A DNA stretch of 64,000 nucleotides from Actinomycetota bacterium (GCA_030017835.1 JASEGU010000003.1:1-64000); one strand, 5' to 3'; counted from the stretch's first letter, positions 7,901 through 16,949 are shown. Program-made: numbers and translations. Notes: generated by a model not told the origin, from the letters alone.

Positions 7901-9100
7901 CTATACCAGATTCTCCAAGCCGGCTGAATCTATCTCCTCTTGACCTGGGGAAGATGGGACCGAGAGATCGGGAAACATGAATACTTGGAGTATCTCTCCC
8001 AGAGCCTCAAGAAAATAATCGATATCATTCAGGCTCAGCTCGCCTATGCTGCCGACTTGAAACACCTTTTCTTTAAGGGGGCCCTTGCCGCCATAGATGA
8101 CGATTCCCCTATCTTTAAGGTTATCCTTTAAGTCATTAAACTCGATATAATCCGGCATCTTGACGGTAGTCACAACCGATGACATCCGACTCTCGTCTAT
8201 CAAAAGCTGAAGATTCAACCTTTTCAGTCCCGCCCTAAGTCTTTTGGCAAGTGCGGCCGTGTGCAGCCTTCTTTGGGCTACCCCTTGGGTCAGAATATTC
8301 TCAAGAGCGACATCAAGGGCAAAAAAGAGGTTAACCGCGGGAGTATTTGGCGTCTGAAGATGACCCGCAAGAAAACGATAGTGCTTATAAAGGCTGAGGT
8401 AAGAGGTCTTGGACTTGACCTCCTTGAGTTTCTCGAATTCAGCCTTCTTGCCAAGGACAAACGAGAGACCGGGGAGCGAGGAGATCGCCTTGGAAGATGA
8501 TCCGGAAAGAAAATCGATGCCGGACTTCTCCACGTCAATCTCATCGCCGCCTGCGCTGCTGACCGCATCGACGATGAACATCTTCCCATGGTTCTTGCAG
8601 ATTTTGCCTATTGACTCGATGGGATTTAGCATCCCGGTGCTGGTCTCATGATGAACCATCGCAACGATATCCACCTGGCCCTTTGCAACACAGGACTCGA
8701 TGACCTCGGTATCCAGCGGTTCGCCCCAACAGAATTTAAGCTGGACGGTCTGCTCGTTATGTATTTTAGATATCTTATATAGCCGCTCGCCGAACTCACC
8801 GTTGGAGAGGATGAGTATCCTCTTCTCACCGACGACCGAGGAGAGGATGGATTCATTGGCTGCGCTTCCCGATCCGGTCAAAAAGACCACCCGATAGAGA
8901 GATTCATCTTCCATCTCAAACAGGTCAAGCAACCTGCTTTCGACGCTTGATAGAAGATGAGAGAATTCGGCCTCACGATGACAGATGTCCTGAAATATAG
9001 TTGCCCGCTTCACATTATCTGCCACATTTACAGGACCGGGATTGAATAGGATCTCTCTTTTTTGTCTCTTTTTCGTTTTATCGATAAAGGTCTGCTTCAT
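7901..9100 (-). CDS. PhnW-like class V aminotransferase (2-aminoethylphosphonate transaminase family)
   Basis: This PLP enzyme of 399 residues resembles 2-aminoethylphosphonate:pyruvate transaminase. Features are LFNPGPVNVADNVKRA near the start, GSGSAANE (about 77-84), MVHHETSTGMLNP (about 148-160), the PLP-contacting D178 in FIVDAVSSAGG, and K204 in SSSKAISSLPGLSFV, aligned with the Schiff-base Lys of PhnW. The C-terminal IVIYGGKGPLKEKVFQVGSI also matches PhnW. In phosphonate biosynthesis the enzyme would run in reverse, aminating phosphonoacetaldehyde. The start is ATG 9100 and the last about 30 residues are a non-conserved tail. It leads a three-gene operon. The genes that make the C-P bond are not in the window. 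Confidence 0.8.
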   Translation of the reverse strand: MKQTFIDKTKKRQKREILFNPGPVNVADNVKRATIFQDICHREAEFSHLLSSVESRLLDLFEMEDESLYRVVFLTGSGSAANESILSSVVGEKRILILSNGEFGERLYKISKIHNEQTVQLKFCWGEPLDTEVIESCVAKGQVDIVAMVHHETSTGMLNPIESIGKICKNHGKMFIVDAVSSAGGDEIDVEKSGIDFLSGSSSKAISSLPGLSFVLGKKAEFEKLKEVKSKTSYLSLYKHYRFLAGHLQTPNTPAVNLFFALDVALENILTQGVAQRRLHTAALAKRLRAGLKRLNLQLLIDESRMSSVVTTVKMPDYIEFNDLKDNLKDRGIVIYGGKGPLKEKVFQVGSIGELSLNDIDYFLEALGEILQVFMFPDLSVPSSPGQEEIDSAGLENLV

Positions 9101-9151
9101 CTCTATCTGCCCCTAACTTAAATTAAAATCGTGTCTATACAAAGAGCTTTT

Positions 9152-9181
9152 AGGATAGGTTAACAATTCGTTAATTGTCAA
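9152..9181 (-). promoter_or_regulatory. Putative promoter with embedded palindrome, before the PhnW-like operon
   Basis: A consensus -35 TTGACA (9176-9181, overlapping the stop of the upstream small gene) and a -10 TATCCT (9152-9157) are 18 bp apart. The spacer holds TTAAC-gaatt-GTTAA on the minus strand (9160-9174), a possible operator. The site is 52 bp before the aminotransferase start. Confidence 0.45.
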
Positions 9182-9404
9182 GCAGGTGACCGAGATCCTG
9201 AGCCACCCCCAGAAGCGTCGGACTGCCAACGTTTACCGCCATCACATCGGCCACCCCTCCGGTCACAGCTCCGCTCGGATCTCCCGCCCAAGCGAGGCCC
9301 GTGGTCAGGAAGAGGGCGGCCATCATGAAAATAAAGGTCCTGACCGCCGCCCTCTTCATAAACCTAATGGCACCGCCGTTTGAAAAATTTAAAAAACTTC
9401 CCAA
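9171..9404 (-). CDS. Small secreted protein of unknown function
   Basis: I do not recognise a family. The product has 77 residues. A signal peptide is clear: basic MKRAAVR, hydrophobic TFIFMMAALFLTTGLA and a likely cut at AWA-GDP. That leaves a mature peptide of about 37 residues, rich in Gly, Val and Asp, with no Cys. I choose TTG 9404 because GGGGGTGAT (9409-9417) sits at ideal spacing. An internal ATG at 9359 would start right at the signal peptide (MKRAAV). It is divergent from the deacetylase gene and precedes the PhnW-like operon on the same strand. Confidence 0.6.
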   Translation of the reverse strand: MGSFLNFSNGGAIRFMKRAAVRTFIFMMAALFLTTGLAWAGDPSGAVTGGVADVMAVNVGSPTLLGVAQDLGHLLDN

Positions 9405-9613
9405 TTTGATCACCCCCGTAAAATTTGGATTTGAGCTACTTGGCTCTAATGACTATGGTAAGGCCGCTCGGTTTCACTGATGTTATCTTGAGGTTAAATG
9501 TATGTTAACTTGCCATCAGTCCGCTTGCGTTGGCAAATCTAAATAAAAGAATTAGAATACGAAGGGCTAAGAGCCGCTCAAAACAGCTTGGGCAAAGATT
9601 TTTTGGAGGACAC

Positions 9614-10429
9614 TTGCGACTTAAAACTTTCTGGATTCTAATCATCCTGGCCCTTACCATCTCTTCTTTCCTCTTTTTTTGGGAGGGGAGGACTTCGATC
9701 CCGGGCCAGGGCGACATGAAAAGCGAAGCACTCAAAAGAAAGAGCTACCAAGACCTTCCTGAGATACCGGTCTTGGCCTATCACGGCGTTCAGGTTGAAA
9801 ATGTAAGGATAAAGAACTACGACACCATCGCAGAAGATAAGCTGGAAGAGCACTTCAAATACATATCTCAAAACTTCGAGCCCATCACAGTGGACGAGCT
9901 CTTGGCCTACTACCGCCTGGAGCTGGAATTTACAGAAAAGAGGCCGATTCTCATATTCTTCGACGACGGCCTAAGATCAGTTTATGAATACGCCTTCCCC
10001 TTAGCAAAAGAATACGGCGTCGAATTCACCGTCGCTTATCTGCCAAGCGGACGTGAGCCCTATCCGATCGATGGCAAAATGACTTGGCAGGAGCTTGGGG
10101 AGATGAAGGAGTCCGGTCTGGTCGAGGTGGCCAGCCACTCTTTCGATCACTTCGATTTGACCTCGCTTGCTCAAGACGAGTTGCGATATCAGCTCACCGC
10201 CTCAAAGAGGATCATCGAGAAGAACCTGGGCCCGTGCTCGCATCTAGTCGCCCCTTACGGCAAATCGGATGAGAGGGTGAGACAAATCGCCCGTGAAGTT
10301 GGCTATAGGTCTCTCTTCGTCCATGGCCGGACCGTCATCGAAGATGATTCCCTCTTCGATCCCTTCGTGATAAAACGAATAGCAGTCTCATCCGATTACG
10401 GGGATAAGGATTTATCCAAGCTGAAATAG
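9614..10429 (+). CDS. Membrane-anchored polysaccharide deacetylase (NodB fold)
   Basis: This probable carbohydrate-esterase family 4 enzyme removes N-acyl groups from a cell-surface glycan or lipid-linked sugar. One N-terminal membrane helix (WILIILALTISSFLFFW) anchors it outside the membrane. Motif 1 is FFDDG, motif 2 is SHSFDH (His-x3-His metal ligands) and motif 3 is APYGKSDERV. I use TTG 9614 since TTTGGAGGA ends 3 nt before it. The frame remains open to a TTG at 9530 that has no ribosome site and would add a basic leader. It is one of few plus-strand genes and converges on a GT2 gene with only 7 bp between the stops. Confidence 0.85.
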   Translation: MRLKTFWILIILALTISSFLFFWEGRTSIPGQGDMKSEALKRKSYQDLPEIPVLAYHGVQVENVRIKNYDTIAEDKLEEHFKYISQNFEPITVDELLAYYRLELEFTEKRPILIFFDDGLRSVYEYAFPLAKEYGVEFTVAYLPSGREPYPIDGKMTWQELGEMKESGLVEVASHSFDHFDLTSLAQDELRYQLTASKRIIEKNLGPCSHLVAPYGKSDERVRQIAREVGYRSLFVHGRTVIEDDSLFDPFVIKRIAVSSDYGDKDLSKLK

Positions 10430-10436
10430 ATGAGCT

Positions 10437-11396
10437 CTAGGAGAGTTTTTGAGACTCCTGGATATCGAGTACGGCCGCCTGTAATATCAGTTGGAAGCCG
10501 AAGACTAGAAGGACCAGAACGATGAGGAGCGTGCCAACCGGAGTCGGCTTGGGGTTGAAAATAGACCTTAGCCATAGGTAGATGCTGGAAAATAGCCCCA
10601 TGGTAAAAAGGATTGAGCCAGGTATCATGAAGAGGGCGACCGGCGAAAAATTCCTTAGGATATGCTTGGCATAGAACCTTCGCCAGTAGCGATGAAAGAG
10701 CAGAAACGGGAATGTTAGACCAGTTTTGAAGATACTCACACCCGACTTCTCTTCCCCATAAATGGATGGAATAGCAACGTCCTTCACCCGAAAATCATAG
10801 ACATTTAGTGCGATCAAGAGGTCGTTTTCAAAAAAATAGCCGGGATGTAATTTATCCAGAGATATCTCTTCCAAGCACTTAAGCTTGACGGCAAAGAAGC
10901 CGTTTTGAGAGTCGAAGATATTCCAGTAACCGGAGACTATTTTCGTCAAAAGGGTCAGGATCAGGTTGCCCAATAGTCTGACTTTTGGCATCCTCTCCAA
11001 ATCGTGCCCCTTCAAAAACCTGTTACCCTTGGCATAATCGTAATCCCCCTCGATCAGGGGAGACAATAGATCTTCGAGCCGCTCAAGGGGCATCTGCCCA
11101 TCGCCATCTATCTTGACGACTATCTCGACATCTCGGTGAGACTTTATAATCTCCTTGAATCCGGTCGTGGTCGCACCGCCGACTCCCAGATTCTTTGGCG
11201 TCTTAAGCGACTTTATCTTTGGATTTGAGGCGGCCAGCTCCTCGATCATCCTCAATGTGCCATCGCTGCTCGAATCATCGACCGCAAAGACGTTGTCGAA
11301 GAAGTCGGGAATCGAGCCCAAAACCTCTGCGATAAAGCTCTCCTCATTATGGGCCGGAACAACGGCCGCGATCTTCTTTCCCTTATACATCTTCAA
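10437..11396 (-). CDS. Polyprenyl-phosphate-type GT2 glycosyltransferase
   Basis: This GT2 enzyme most likely loads a sugar onto a polyprenyl phosphate. The catalytic part (residues 1-240) starts IAAVVPAHNEESFIAEVLGS. It has FAVDDSSSDGT and the Asp-rich KIDGDGQMPLE motif. Two C-terminal membrane helices (about 255-275 and 288-308) give the layout of ArnC- and DPM-like enzymes. It overlaps the upstream GT-C gene by 14 nt and ends 7 bp from the convergent deacetylase. Together with GT-C and EamA-type neighbours it suggests lipid-linked sugar transfer to an envelope acceptor. The sugar is unknown. Confidence 0.85.
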   Translation of the reverse strand: MKMYKGKKIAAVVPAHNEESFIAEVLGSIPDFFDNVFAVDDSSSDGTLRMIEELAASNPKIKSLKTPKNLGVGGATTTGFKEIIKSHRDVEIVVKIDGDGQMPLERLEDLLSPLIEGDYDYAKGNRFLKGHDLERMPKVRLLGNLILTLLTKIVSGYWNIFDSQNGFFAVKLKCLEEISLDKLHPGYFFENDLLIALNVYDFRVKDVAIPSIYGEEKSGVSIFKTGLTFPFLLFHRYWRRFYAKHILRNFSPVALFMIPGSILFTMGLFSSIYLWLRSIFNPKPTPVGTLLIVLVLLVFGFQLILQAAVLDIQESQKLS

Positions 11397-12621
11397 AGCT
11401 CCAAGCGCGATGAATGACCTCGGCCGCAGTCAGCGACAGAAGCGGTATTATGCAATAGACGAATCTAGTCTCGGCCATGAAGGGAAGTAGCCCGGCCGTA
11501 AAGACCAAGAGAATCAAGGAGATCATCCTCAAATTCTTGGCTTTTGGGCTCATCGCTACGCCGACCCAGCCCAAGATTACTATCATATAGTGGTCGAATA
11601 TCACGGAGCGATACATATTTTTATCCTGCGTAACCCAAGGAGCCTCAAACATCCTCCAGAACTTGCCCCAGGTGAACCACTTGAAGTAGAGGAGAGGTTG
11701 TTCTTTGAAGCCCTTGGCTATCGCCTTGACGGCATAACCGGTCATCGTCTCGCCCGCCGGCTCTTCTTTGATGAACTCCTTATAGGTGGGGCAGCGATGC
11801 CGATATTCTGACCCCAGTTCATAATGGTATGGATCGACTCCTGAAAGAAGCGGATCGCCGCCGTGAGTTGAGAACGGAGCCGGCGTGCCCAGAATAAGGG
11901 CATTCCTTGCAACCCAAGGCAGCATTATCAGAGAGAATCCGATCAAGGTGATCGCAAATGACCTGACCAGACCCTCCCTGTTTGTGGTGAACCAACTGTA
12001 GGCGAAGGGGACGATCAGTACGATGAAGGTGCTCGGCCTTGACAGGACGGCCAAGCCGAAAAGGATTCCCGTCAAGAAAAAGAGCCTTTTATCCCTCTTG
12101 TCTAGCGCCACCATCTGGTAATATATATAGCCGATGAAGAGGAATGTGGACAAAGATTCGGTAAGCAGAAATATCGGTCCCCGGAGGAAGGACGGGTGCA
12201 GGGCGAGCAGAATTGCGGCCATAAGACCGACCTTCTCGCACGATATACGTTTTCCTAAGAGGAAAGTGAAATAGAGAGTGAACGCGCCAAGGATGGCTTG
12301 AAAGATGCGGATGAAGAGATGGGGACCGCCCGCTTTGTTGGCATATCCGCTTATCCAGTAAATCAAGGTTAAGAAGAGCGGGTAAGTTGGGGTGACAAAA
12401 GCATTCGGGCTCTCGGAGGCGTAGCCATAAATCCCCTTATTTATGAGCTGCTTTGCCATCATTTCATAATGGATGGCATCGGGAGTGGCATAGATAGGCA
12501 TATCGCCGAAGTTGACAATGGAGTTAATCGTGATAAAAAGATAAATTAATATTATGAACAGTAAGGCTAATTGATAAGGTCTCTTTTTCAATCCCAAACC
12601 CACTTGAAGAGGTTTTTTCAT
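11383..12621 (-). CDS. GT-C membrane glycosyltransferase (PMT/ArnT-like)
   Basis: This integral membrane protein of 412 residues with about 10 helices belongs to the GT39/PMT_2-like class, which transfers a sugar from a polyprenyl-phosphate donor on the outer face of the membrane. The first external loop has an Asp-containing motif (IYATPDAIHYEMM) typical of GT-C catalysis. TPTYPLFLTLIYWISGYANK and the following helices match the PMT_2 layout. Overlaps with EamA (4 nt, ATGA) and with GT2 (14 nt) indicate one translational unit. The acceptor cannot be told from the sequence. Confidence 0.8.
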   Translation of the reverse strand: MKKPLQVGLGLKKRPYQLALLFIILIYLFITINSIVNFGDMPIYATPDAIHYEMMAKQLINKGIYGYASESPNAFVTPTYPLFLTLIYWISGYANKAGGPHLFIRIFQAILGAFTLYFTFLLGKRISCEKVGLMAAILLALHPSFLRGPIFLLTESLSTFLFIGYIYYQMVALDKRDKRLFFLTGILFGLAVLSRPSTFIVLIVPFAYSWFTTNREGLVRSFAITLIGFSLIMLPWVARNALILGTPAPFSTHGGDPLLSGVDPYHYELGSEYRHRCPTYKEFIKEEPAGETMTGYAVKAIAKGFKEQPLLYFKWFTWGKFWRMFEAPWVTQDKNMYRSVIFDHYMIVILGWVGVAMSPKAKNLRMISLILLVFTAGLLPFMAETRFVYCIIPLLSLTAAEVIHRAWSFEDV

Positions 12622-13013
12622 TGTGTCTTATAGCTTATGGCAACCAGGATGGTCCCGAGTAGGATCACAAATATTCCAATCCCTCGCGTTACTGGGATGC
12701 TCTCTTTGAGGAAGAGCCAGGAAACTAAGATGACGCCCATGTACGCCAGGATCACGAAGGGATAGGCATAACTCAAATCGACTTTTGACAGAGCGATCAT
12801 CCAGAGCATGGCTCCGGCCGCATAGAGAATGAATCCTATCAAAACATCAATCGTTTTGAACGATGTAAAGAGTTTAGACAAGACCGCGATGGGACCGTCG
12901 AGAGCGATCTCACCGATCTTGTTCATCCCGATTTTTAAGAATAATTGCCCAAAGACCGCAAAGATCGAACTCAGAGAGACCGATAGTAGGGCCTCTATAG
13001 TGCTTCTATCCAT
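12618..13013 (-). CDS. Small EamA/SMR-type transporter, ArnE/F-like
   Basis: The 131-residue protein has four membrane helices and the EamA/SMR look: SSIFAVFGQLFLKIGMNK at the start, AMLWMIALSKVDLSYAYPF in the middle and SWLFLKESIPVTRGIGIFVILLGT at the end. ArnE/F-like members flip lipid-linked sugars across the membrane, usually as dimers. I choose ATG 13013 (MDRSTIEALL), because the added N-terminus from ATG 13067 would overlap a putative promoter and is not family-like. It is the first gene of the trio with GT-C and GT2. A flippase role is inferred from that context. Confidence 0.75.
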   Translation of the reverse strand: MDRSTIEALLSVSLSSIFAVFGQLFLKIGMNKIGEIALDGPIAVLSKLFTSFKTIDVLIGFILYAAGAMLWMIALSKVDLSYAYPFVILAYMGVILVSWLFLKESIPVTRGIGIFVILLGTILVAISYKTQ

Positions 13014-13051
13014 AAACACCCGCTTAAATCTTGACTTCGTTTCAAAACAGA

Positions 13052-13080
13052 AGTCTATAATAACCATTATCCTCGGTCAA
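13052..13080 (-). promoter_or_regulatory. Putative promoter of the EamA-GT-C-GT2 operon
   Basis: TTGACC (13075-13080) and TAGACT (13052-13057) are separated by 17 bp. Transcription would start near 13045, which leaves a leader of about 30 nt before the ATG at 13013. The rest of the 13014-13271 gap shows no other feature I can support. Confidence 0.4.
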
Positions 13081-13271
13081 GCAGACCCTGGTCATTATCT
13101 CTTCTTGAAGACTGAAGGCGTGGTGACTCCCGCCAAATACGCTAAAAAAGAATACGATTGCGACCTAATTTAAGATGATGCTTCCAAAGAGGATTTGGGC
13201 ATCGAATGAATTTAAGCCGCCCCAATGTCCTTATTGATCAGTTTGAAGCTTGAGCGATGGCAAAGGCTCGA

Positions 13272-13811
13272 TCACTTAATGACGGCGAGGATCTTCTTGA
13301 ACATGTCCCCTTCGGCCACCTTTAAGAGTTCGAAGAGGGCCGTCTCCACGCTCGTTATGTTTGAGCCCGCCGCCTTCAGGCTCTCTAAAGCTATCATCTT
13401 ATTTTCGAGCTTTCTCGATGAGGTGGCATCGAAGGCAACTTGAACTTCATAGCCCGCCTCCTTCAAATCCCGCGCGGTCTGATAGACACAAACGTGAGCT
13501 TCGATCCCACAGATAAGGGCGGTCTTTCTATCAAGCGCCTTGATCGTCCTCATGAAATCCTGATTGCCGCAGCAGCTGAACGAGAGCTTTACGATGGGCT
13601 CCTCGCCATCAAGGACCTCTGCGACAGGTTGAGCGGTTGGGCCAAGACCGTTTGGATTCTGCTCGAGCCATACAATTGGAAGACCTAGAACCTTGGCCCC
13701 CTTGACGAGTCTTACCACGTTATCAAGGACTCCTTGAGAATCGTGCATGGCCCTAAGCAGCTTTTCTTGGACATCTATCAGAACTAAAAATGTCTCATCT
13801 GTGTTGATCAT
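13272..13811 (-). CDS. Isochorismatase-like cysteine hydrolase
   Basis: A single-domain hydrolase of the isochorismatase superfamily (179 residues). The catalytic triad is visible as D13 (FLVLIDVQEKL), K75 (PIVKLSFSCC) and C108 (ICGIEAHVCVYQTA), with the usual cis-peptide region before the Cys. The family includes nicotinamidases, ureidoacrylate hydrolases and many uncharacterised members. This one resembles the short YcaC/ISOC1 type, so the substrate is open. It lies 45 bp downstream of lepB on the same strand and could be cotranscribed with leuS-lepB. Confidence 0.8.
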   Translation of the reverse strand: MINTDETFLVLIDVQEKLLRAMHDSQGVLDNVVRLVKGAKVLGLPIVWLEQNPNGLGPTAQPVAEVLDGEEPIVKLSFSCCGNQDFMRTIKALDRKTALICGIEAHVCVYQTARDLKEAGYEVQVAFDATSSRKLENKMIALESLKAAGSNITSVETALFELLKVAEGDMFKKILAVIK

Positions 13812-13856
13812 TTCGCTTGCAGCCTTTTAATAAGTCTATTTTTTAACCGGATTCAT

Positions 13857-14450
13857 TCAGACGATCGGCCCGACGCCCGAGACCGGCCAGTAGCGATAGA
13901 AGACTTTGCTGGTTACGTATTCGAGAGAGATCGGCCCAAAAGACCTGCTATCCATGCTATTCCTGCGATTGTCTCCCAGCACGAATACCTCGTTCTCCCC
14001 GATTGTTGCCGGACCATAATTGGTAGAATCGAAGTACTCAACGTATGGTTCACTCAAGAGCTCGCCGTTCAGGTAGGTATCTCCGTCTATTATTTGAACC
14101 GTCTCGCCGGCCAAAGCTATAACCCTTTTGACAAGATTCTTAGAGCCGTCGGGGGCTTTAAGAATGACGATGTCTCCCCTTTCAATCGAGCTGAACTGGT
14201 AGGTGATCTTGCTCACAAAGACCTTGTCGTTATCATGCAGAGTCGGCTCCATCGAGTGCTGCTCGATTATGGTAGCCTCCACAACAAAGAGGCGGATGAT
14301 GAGCGAGAGCAGGACTGCGATAATTACTATGAGCACCGTCTCTTTGACCAGAGTTATAAAACCGGAGGGTCTCTTAACTTCGGCGCTTCTTACGGTTTTT
14401 TCGTTTTTGAAAGCAAACTCTTCGGCACTCTCTTTTATCTCTTCATCCAT
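13857..14450 (-). CDS. lepB: Signal peptidase I
   Basis: LepB cleaves signal peptides from exported proteins at the outer face of the membrane. The protein has 197 residues with one membrane helix (about 37-56). The catalytic Ser is S66 in QHSMEPTL and the general-base Lys is K108 in LVKRVIALAGE. The GDNRRNSMDSR box is intact. The short single-helix form with a charged N-terminus is the type found in Gram-positive bacteria. The ATG is immediately adjacent to the leuS stop, so translation is probably coupled. Confidence 0.93.
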   Translation of the reverse strand: MDEEIKESAEEFAFKNEKTVRSAEVKRPSGFITLVKETVLIVIIAVLLSLIIRLFVVEATIIEQHSMEPTLHDNDKVFVSKITYQFSSIERGDIVILKAPDGSKNLVKRVIALAGETVQIIDGDTYLNGELLSEPYVEYFDSTNYGPATIGENEVFVLGDNRRNSMDSRSFGPISLEYVTSKVFYRYWPVSGVGPIV

Positions 14451-16928
14451 CTACTTCACAACCAGATTAATAATTTTTTTGGGAACTACTATCACCTTGA
14501 CTACCTCTTTGTCTTTTATAAACTCACTAAGCCTTTCACTGGTCAAAGCCAGTCTCTTCATCTCCTCTTCATCGACATCGGCAGGGGCGGTTACCCTATC
14601 TCTGACCTTACCGTTGACTTGAAGGATTATCGTTAACTCGTCGGCCTTTGCCAAATCGGGATCATAGGCCGGCCAAGCTCTTAAGTGAATGCTCCCCTCC
14701 CCACCACCGGCCTCGAAGAGCTCGTCGGCCAGATGAGGAGCGAAGGGAGAGAGAAGAAGAAGCAGACCTTCGGTGACCGCCGAGATGGTCTCAACCTCTG
14801 CCCCTCTTGAGCCCCCATCATCATAATGCTTATAATTCGCATTTACCAGTTCCATTATGGCGCTTATGGCCGTGTTTAAATTGAATCGCTCTATATCGCC
14901 GGTGACCTTTTTTATGCTTATGTGGAGAGCCCTTAATAGTTCTTTGTCCGACTCATCGGCCAGGGCCTTCGAGCCTGCCGAGGTCGCTTCAATATTTCTC
15001 ATAACTATGCGATAAAGTCTATTTAAGAAGCGGTACGCACCCTGAACGCCTTGATCGCTCCAATCGAGTTCCTTCTCTGGCGGGGAGGCAAAGAGGATAA
15101 ATAGTCTTGCCGTATCGGCCCCATACCGCTCTATTATTTCTCTAGGATCGACGACGTTCCCTTTGGATTTTGACATCTTGGCCCCGTCCTTGATGACCAT
15201 GCCTTGGGTTAAAAGGTTTTTGAACGGCTCGCCGACATCAATGAGGCCTATGTCTCTCATGACCTTGGTGAAAAATCTGGAATAGAGAAGATGTAAGATG
15301 GCATGCTCGATACCGCCGATATATTGATCGACCGGCATCCAGTAGGCGGCAGCCTCCTTGTCGAAGGGGGCGACATCATCTTTAGGGCTCACATATCTTA
15401 GAAAATACCACGAGGAACAGGTGAAAGTATCCATGGTATCGGTCTCGCGTCTTCCTTCTCCACCACACTTGGGGCAGGAGACATTCAAAAATCCTTCATG
15501 CTTGGCCAAGGGCGAGCCGCCCTTTTCGCTTATCACAACATCCTCGGGAAGGATTACGGGAAGGTCCTCCTCCTTTACGGCAACCGCTCCGCAGCGCTCG
15601 CAGTGGATTATCGGTATCGGGTTTCCCCAATAGCGCTGGCGGGAGATGAGCCAATCTTTAAGCCTGTAGTTCACGGCTGACTTGCCCTTCTTTTGGCCTT
15701 CAAGCTCCTCTACGATGGCCCTTTTTGCGGCATCGCTCTCAAGACCGGTGAAGCGGGCCGAATTTACCAGAAAGCCATTGCCGCTGAAGGCCTCTCTCAT
15801 TTGAGCCCCGTCTTTTGGGGCGGCCCCCTTCTCCTCGGCGACGACCTCTCTTATCGCAAGGTCATACTTTTTGGCAAAGGCAAAATCGCGCTCGTCGTGA
15901 GCCGGCACCGCCATGACGGCCCCGGTTCCGTAATCCATCAGGACGTAATCGGCAAGCCAGATCGGAACCCTCTTGCCATTTACTGGATTTATTATGTATG
16001 AGCCAGTAAAGACACCCCTCTTTTCGATCTCAGCAGAAGTCCTGTCTATCTCACTCACCGCAGCCAAGCTTTTTCGAAATTCATCCACGGCCGCTTTGCG
16101 GCCTGAGTCCATCTCGAGCTCATCTACCAGGGGATGCTCGGGAGCCAAAAGAAAGAAGGTGCAGCCAAAGAGGGTATCTGGACGGGTGGTAAAGACCGTG
16201 ACGGTCTTGCCGCTTTCCAAGGTGAAGTCGACCATAGCCCCTTCGCTGCGGCCGATCCAGTTCTCCTGCATCACCTTGACTTTTTCGGGCCAGCCGCCGA
16301 GCTCTCCAAGGTCATCTAGGAGTTCTTTGGCATAGTCGCATATCTTGAAGAACCACTGTTTGAGTTCCCTCTTAACTACCTGGGTTGAGCATCTCCAGCA
16401 GCCGCCCCCCTCAACCTGCTCATTGGCAAGAACCGTCTCGCAGGATGGGCACCAATTTACATTGGCTTTCTTCTGGTAAGCGAGCCCCTTTTCAAAAAAT
16501 TTCAAAAAGAGCCATTGGCCCCAGCGGTAATATTCGGGGCTACAGGTGATTATCTCCCGGTCCCAGTCATAGCTTAAGCCAAGTCTCTTCAGTTGGCCCC
16601 TCATCGTTTCGATATTTTGATAGGTCCAGTCCTTGGGATGGACACCCCGCTCGATGGCGGCATTTTCGGCCGGCATACCGAAGGCATCGTAGCCGATGGG
16701 ATGGAGGACGTTAAAGCCGCGCATCCTGTTATAGCGGGCCAGAACGTCGCCTATAGAATAGTTTCTGACGTGGCCCATGTGGATATTGCCCGAAGGATAG
16801 GGGAACATCTCCAGAATATATTTCTTCTCTTTGGCAGAGTCGGCTTTGGACCGGTAGATACCGAGCTCCTCCCACCTCTTCTGCCATTTCGCCTCGACCG
16901 AGGTAAAATCGTATCTCTCCGTGCTCAT
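14451..16928 (-). CDS. leuS: Leucyl-tRNA synthetase
   Basis: LeuRS charges tRNA-Leu. The bacterial-type enzyme has 825 residues. The HIGH motif is HMGH at residues 50-53 (PYPSGNIHMGHVRNYSIGDV). A zinc-type CPSC/CWRC insertion lies at about 160-180. The editing domain (about 225-415) contains TVFTTRPDTLFGCTF and GTGAVMAVPAHDERD. The KMSKS motif is GAKMSKSKGNVVDP. The C-terminus ends in the usual small domain. It follows tRNA-Ala on the same strand, and a 17-bp-stem hairpin lies in the 82 bp between them. I see no T-box leader. Confidence 0.96.
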   Translation of the reverse strand: MSTERYDFTSVEAKWQKRWEELGIYRSKADSAKEKKYILEMFPYPSGNIHMGHVRNYSIGDVLARYNRMRGFNVLHPIGYDAFGMPAENAAIERGVHPKDWTYQNIETMRGQLKRLGLSYDWDREIITCSPEYYRWGQWLFLKFFEKGLAYQKKANVNWCPSCETVLANEQVEGGGCWRCSTQVVKRELKQWFFKICDYAKELLDDLGELGGWPEKVKVMQENWIGRSEGAMVDFTLESGKTVTVFTTRPDTLFGCTFFLLAPEHPLVDELEMDSGRKAAVDEFRKSLAAVSEIDRTSAEIEKRGVFTGSYIINPVNGKRVPIWLADYVLMDYGTGAVMAVPAHDERDFAFAKKYDLAIREVVAEEKGAAPKDGAQMREAFSGNGFLVNSARFTGLESDAAKRAIVEELEGQKKGKSAVNYRLKDWLISRQRYWGNPIPIIHCERCGAVAVKEEDLPVILPEDVVISEKGGSPLAKHEGFLNVSCPKCGGEGRRETDTMDTFTCSSWYFLRYVSPKDDVAPFDKEAAAYWMPVDQYIGGIEHAILHLLYSRFFTKVMRDIGLIDVGEPFKNLLTQGMVIKDGAKMSKSKGNVVDPREIIERYGADTARLFILFASPPEKELDWSDQGVQGAYRFLNRLYRIVMRNIEATSAGSKALADESDKELLRALHISIKKVTGDIERFNLNTAISAIMELVNANYKHYDDGGSRGAEVETISAVTEGLLLLLSPFAPHLADELFEAGGGEGSIHLRAWPAYDPDLAKADELTIILQVNGKVRDRVTAPADVDEEEMKRLALTSERLSEFIKDKEVVKVIVVPKKIINLVVK

Positions 16929-16949
16929 CTCTCTGCCGCCCCTAAAGTT

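Noticed and set aside
12829-13173. Plus-strand frame across the EamA gene and the following gap
   Set aside because: Most of it is antisense to a clear transporter gene. The last 30 codons look protein-like but match nothing I know.
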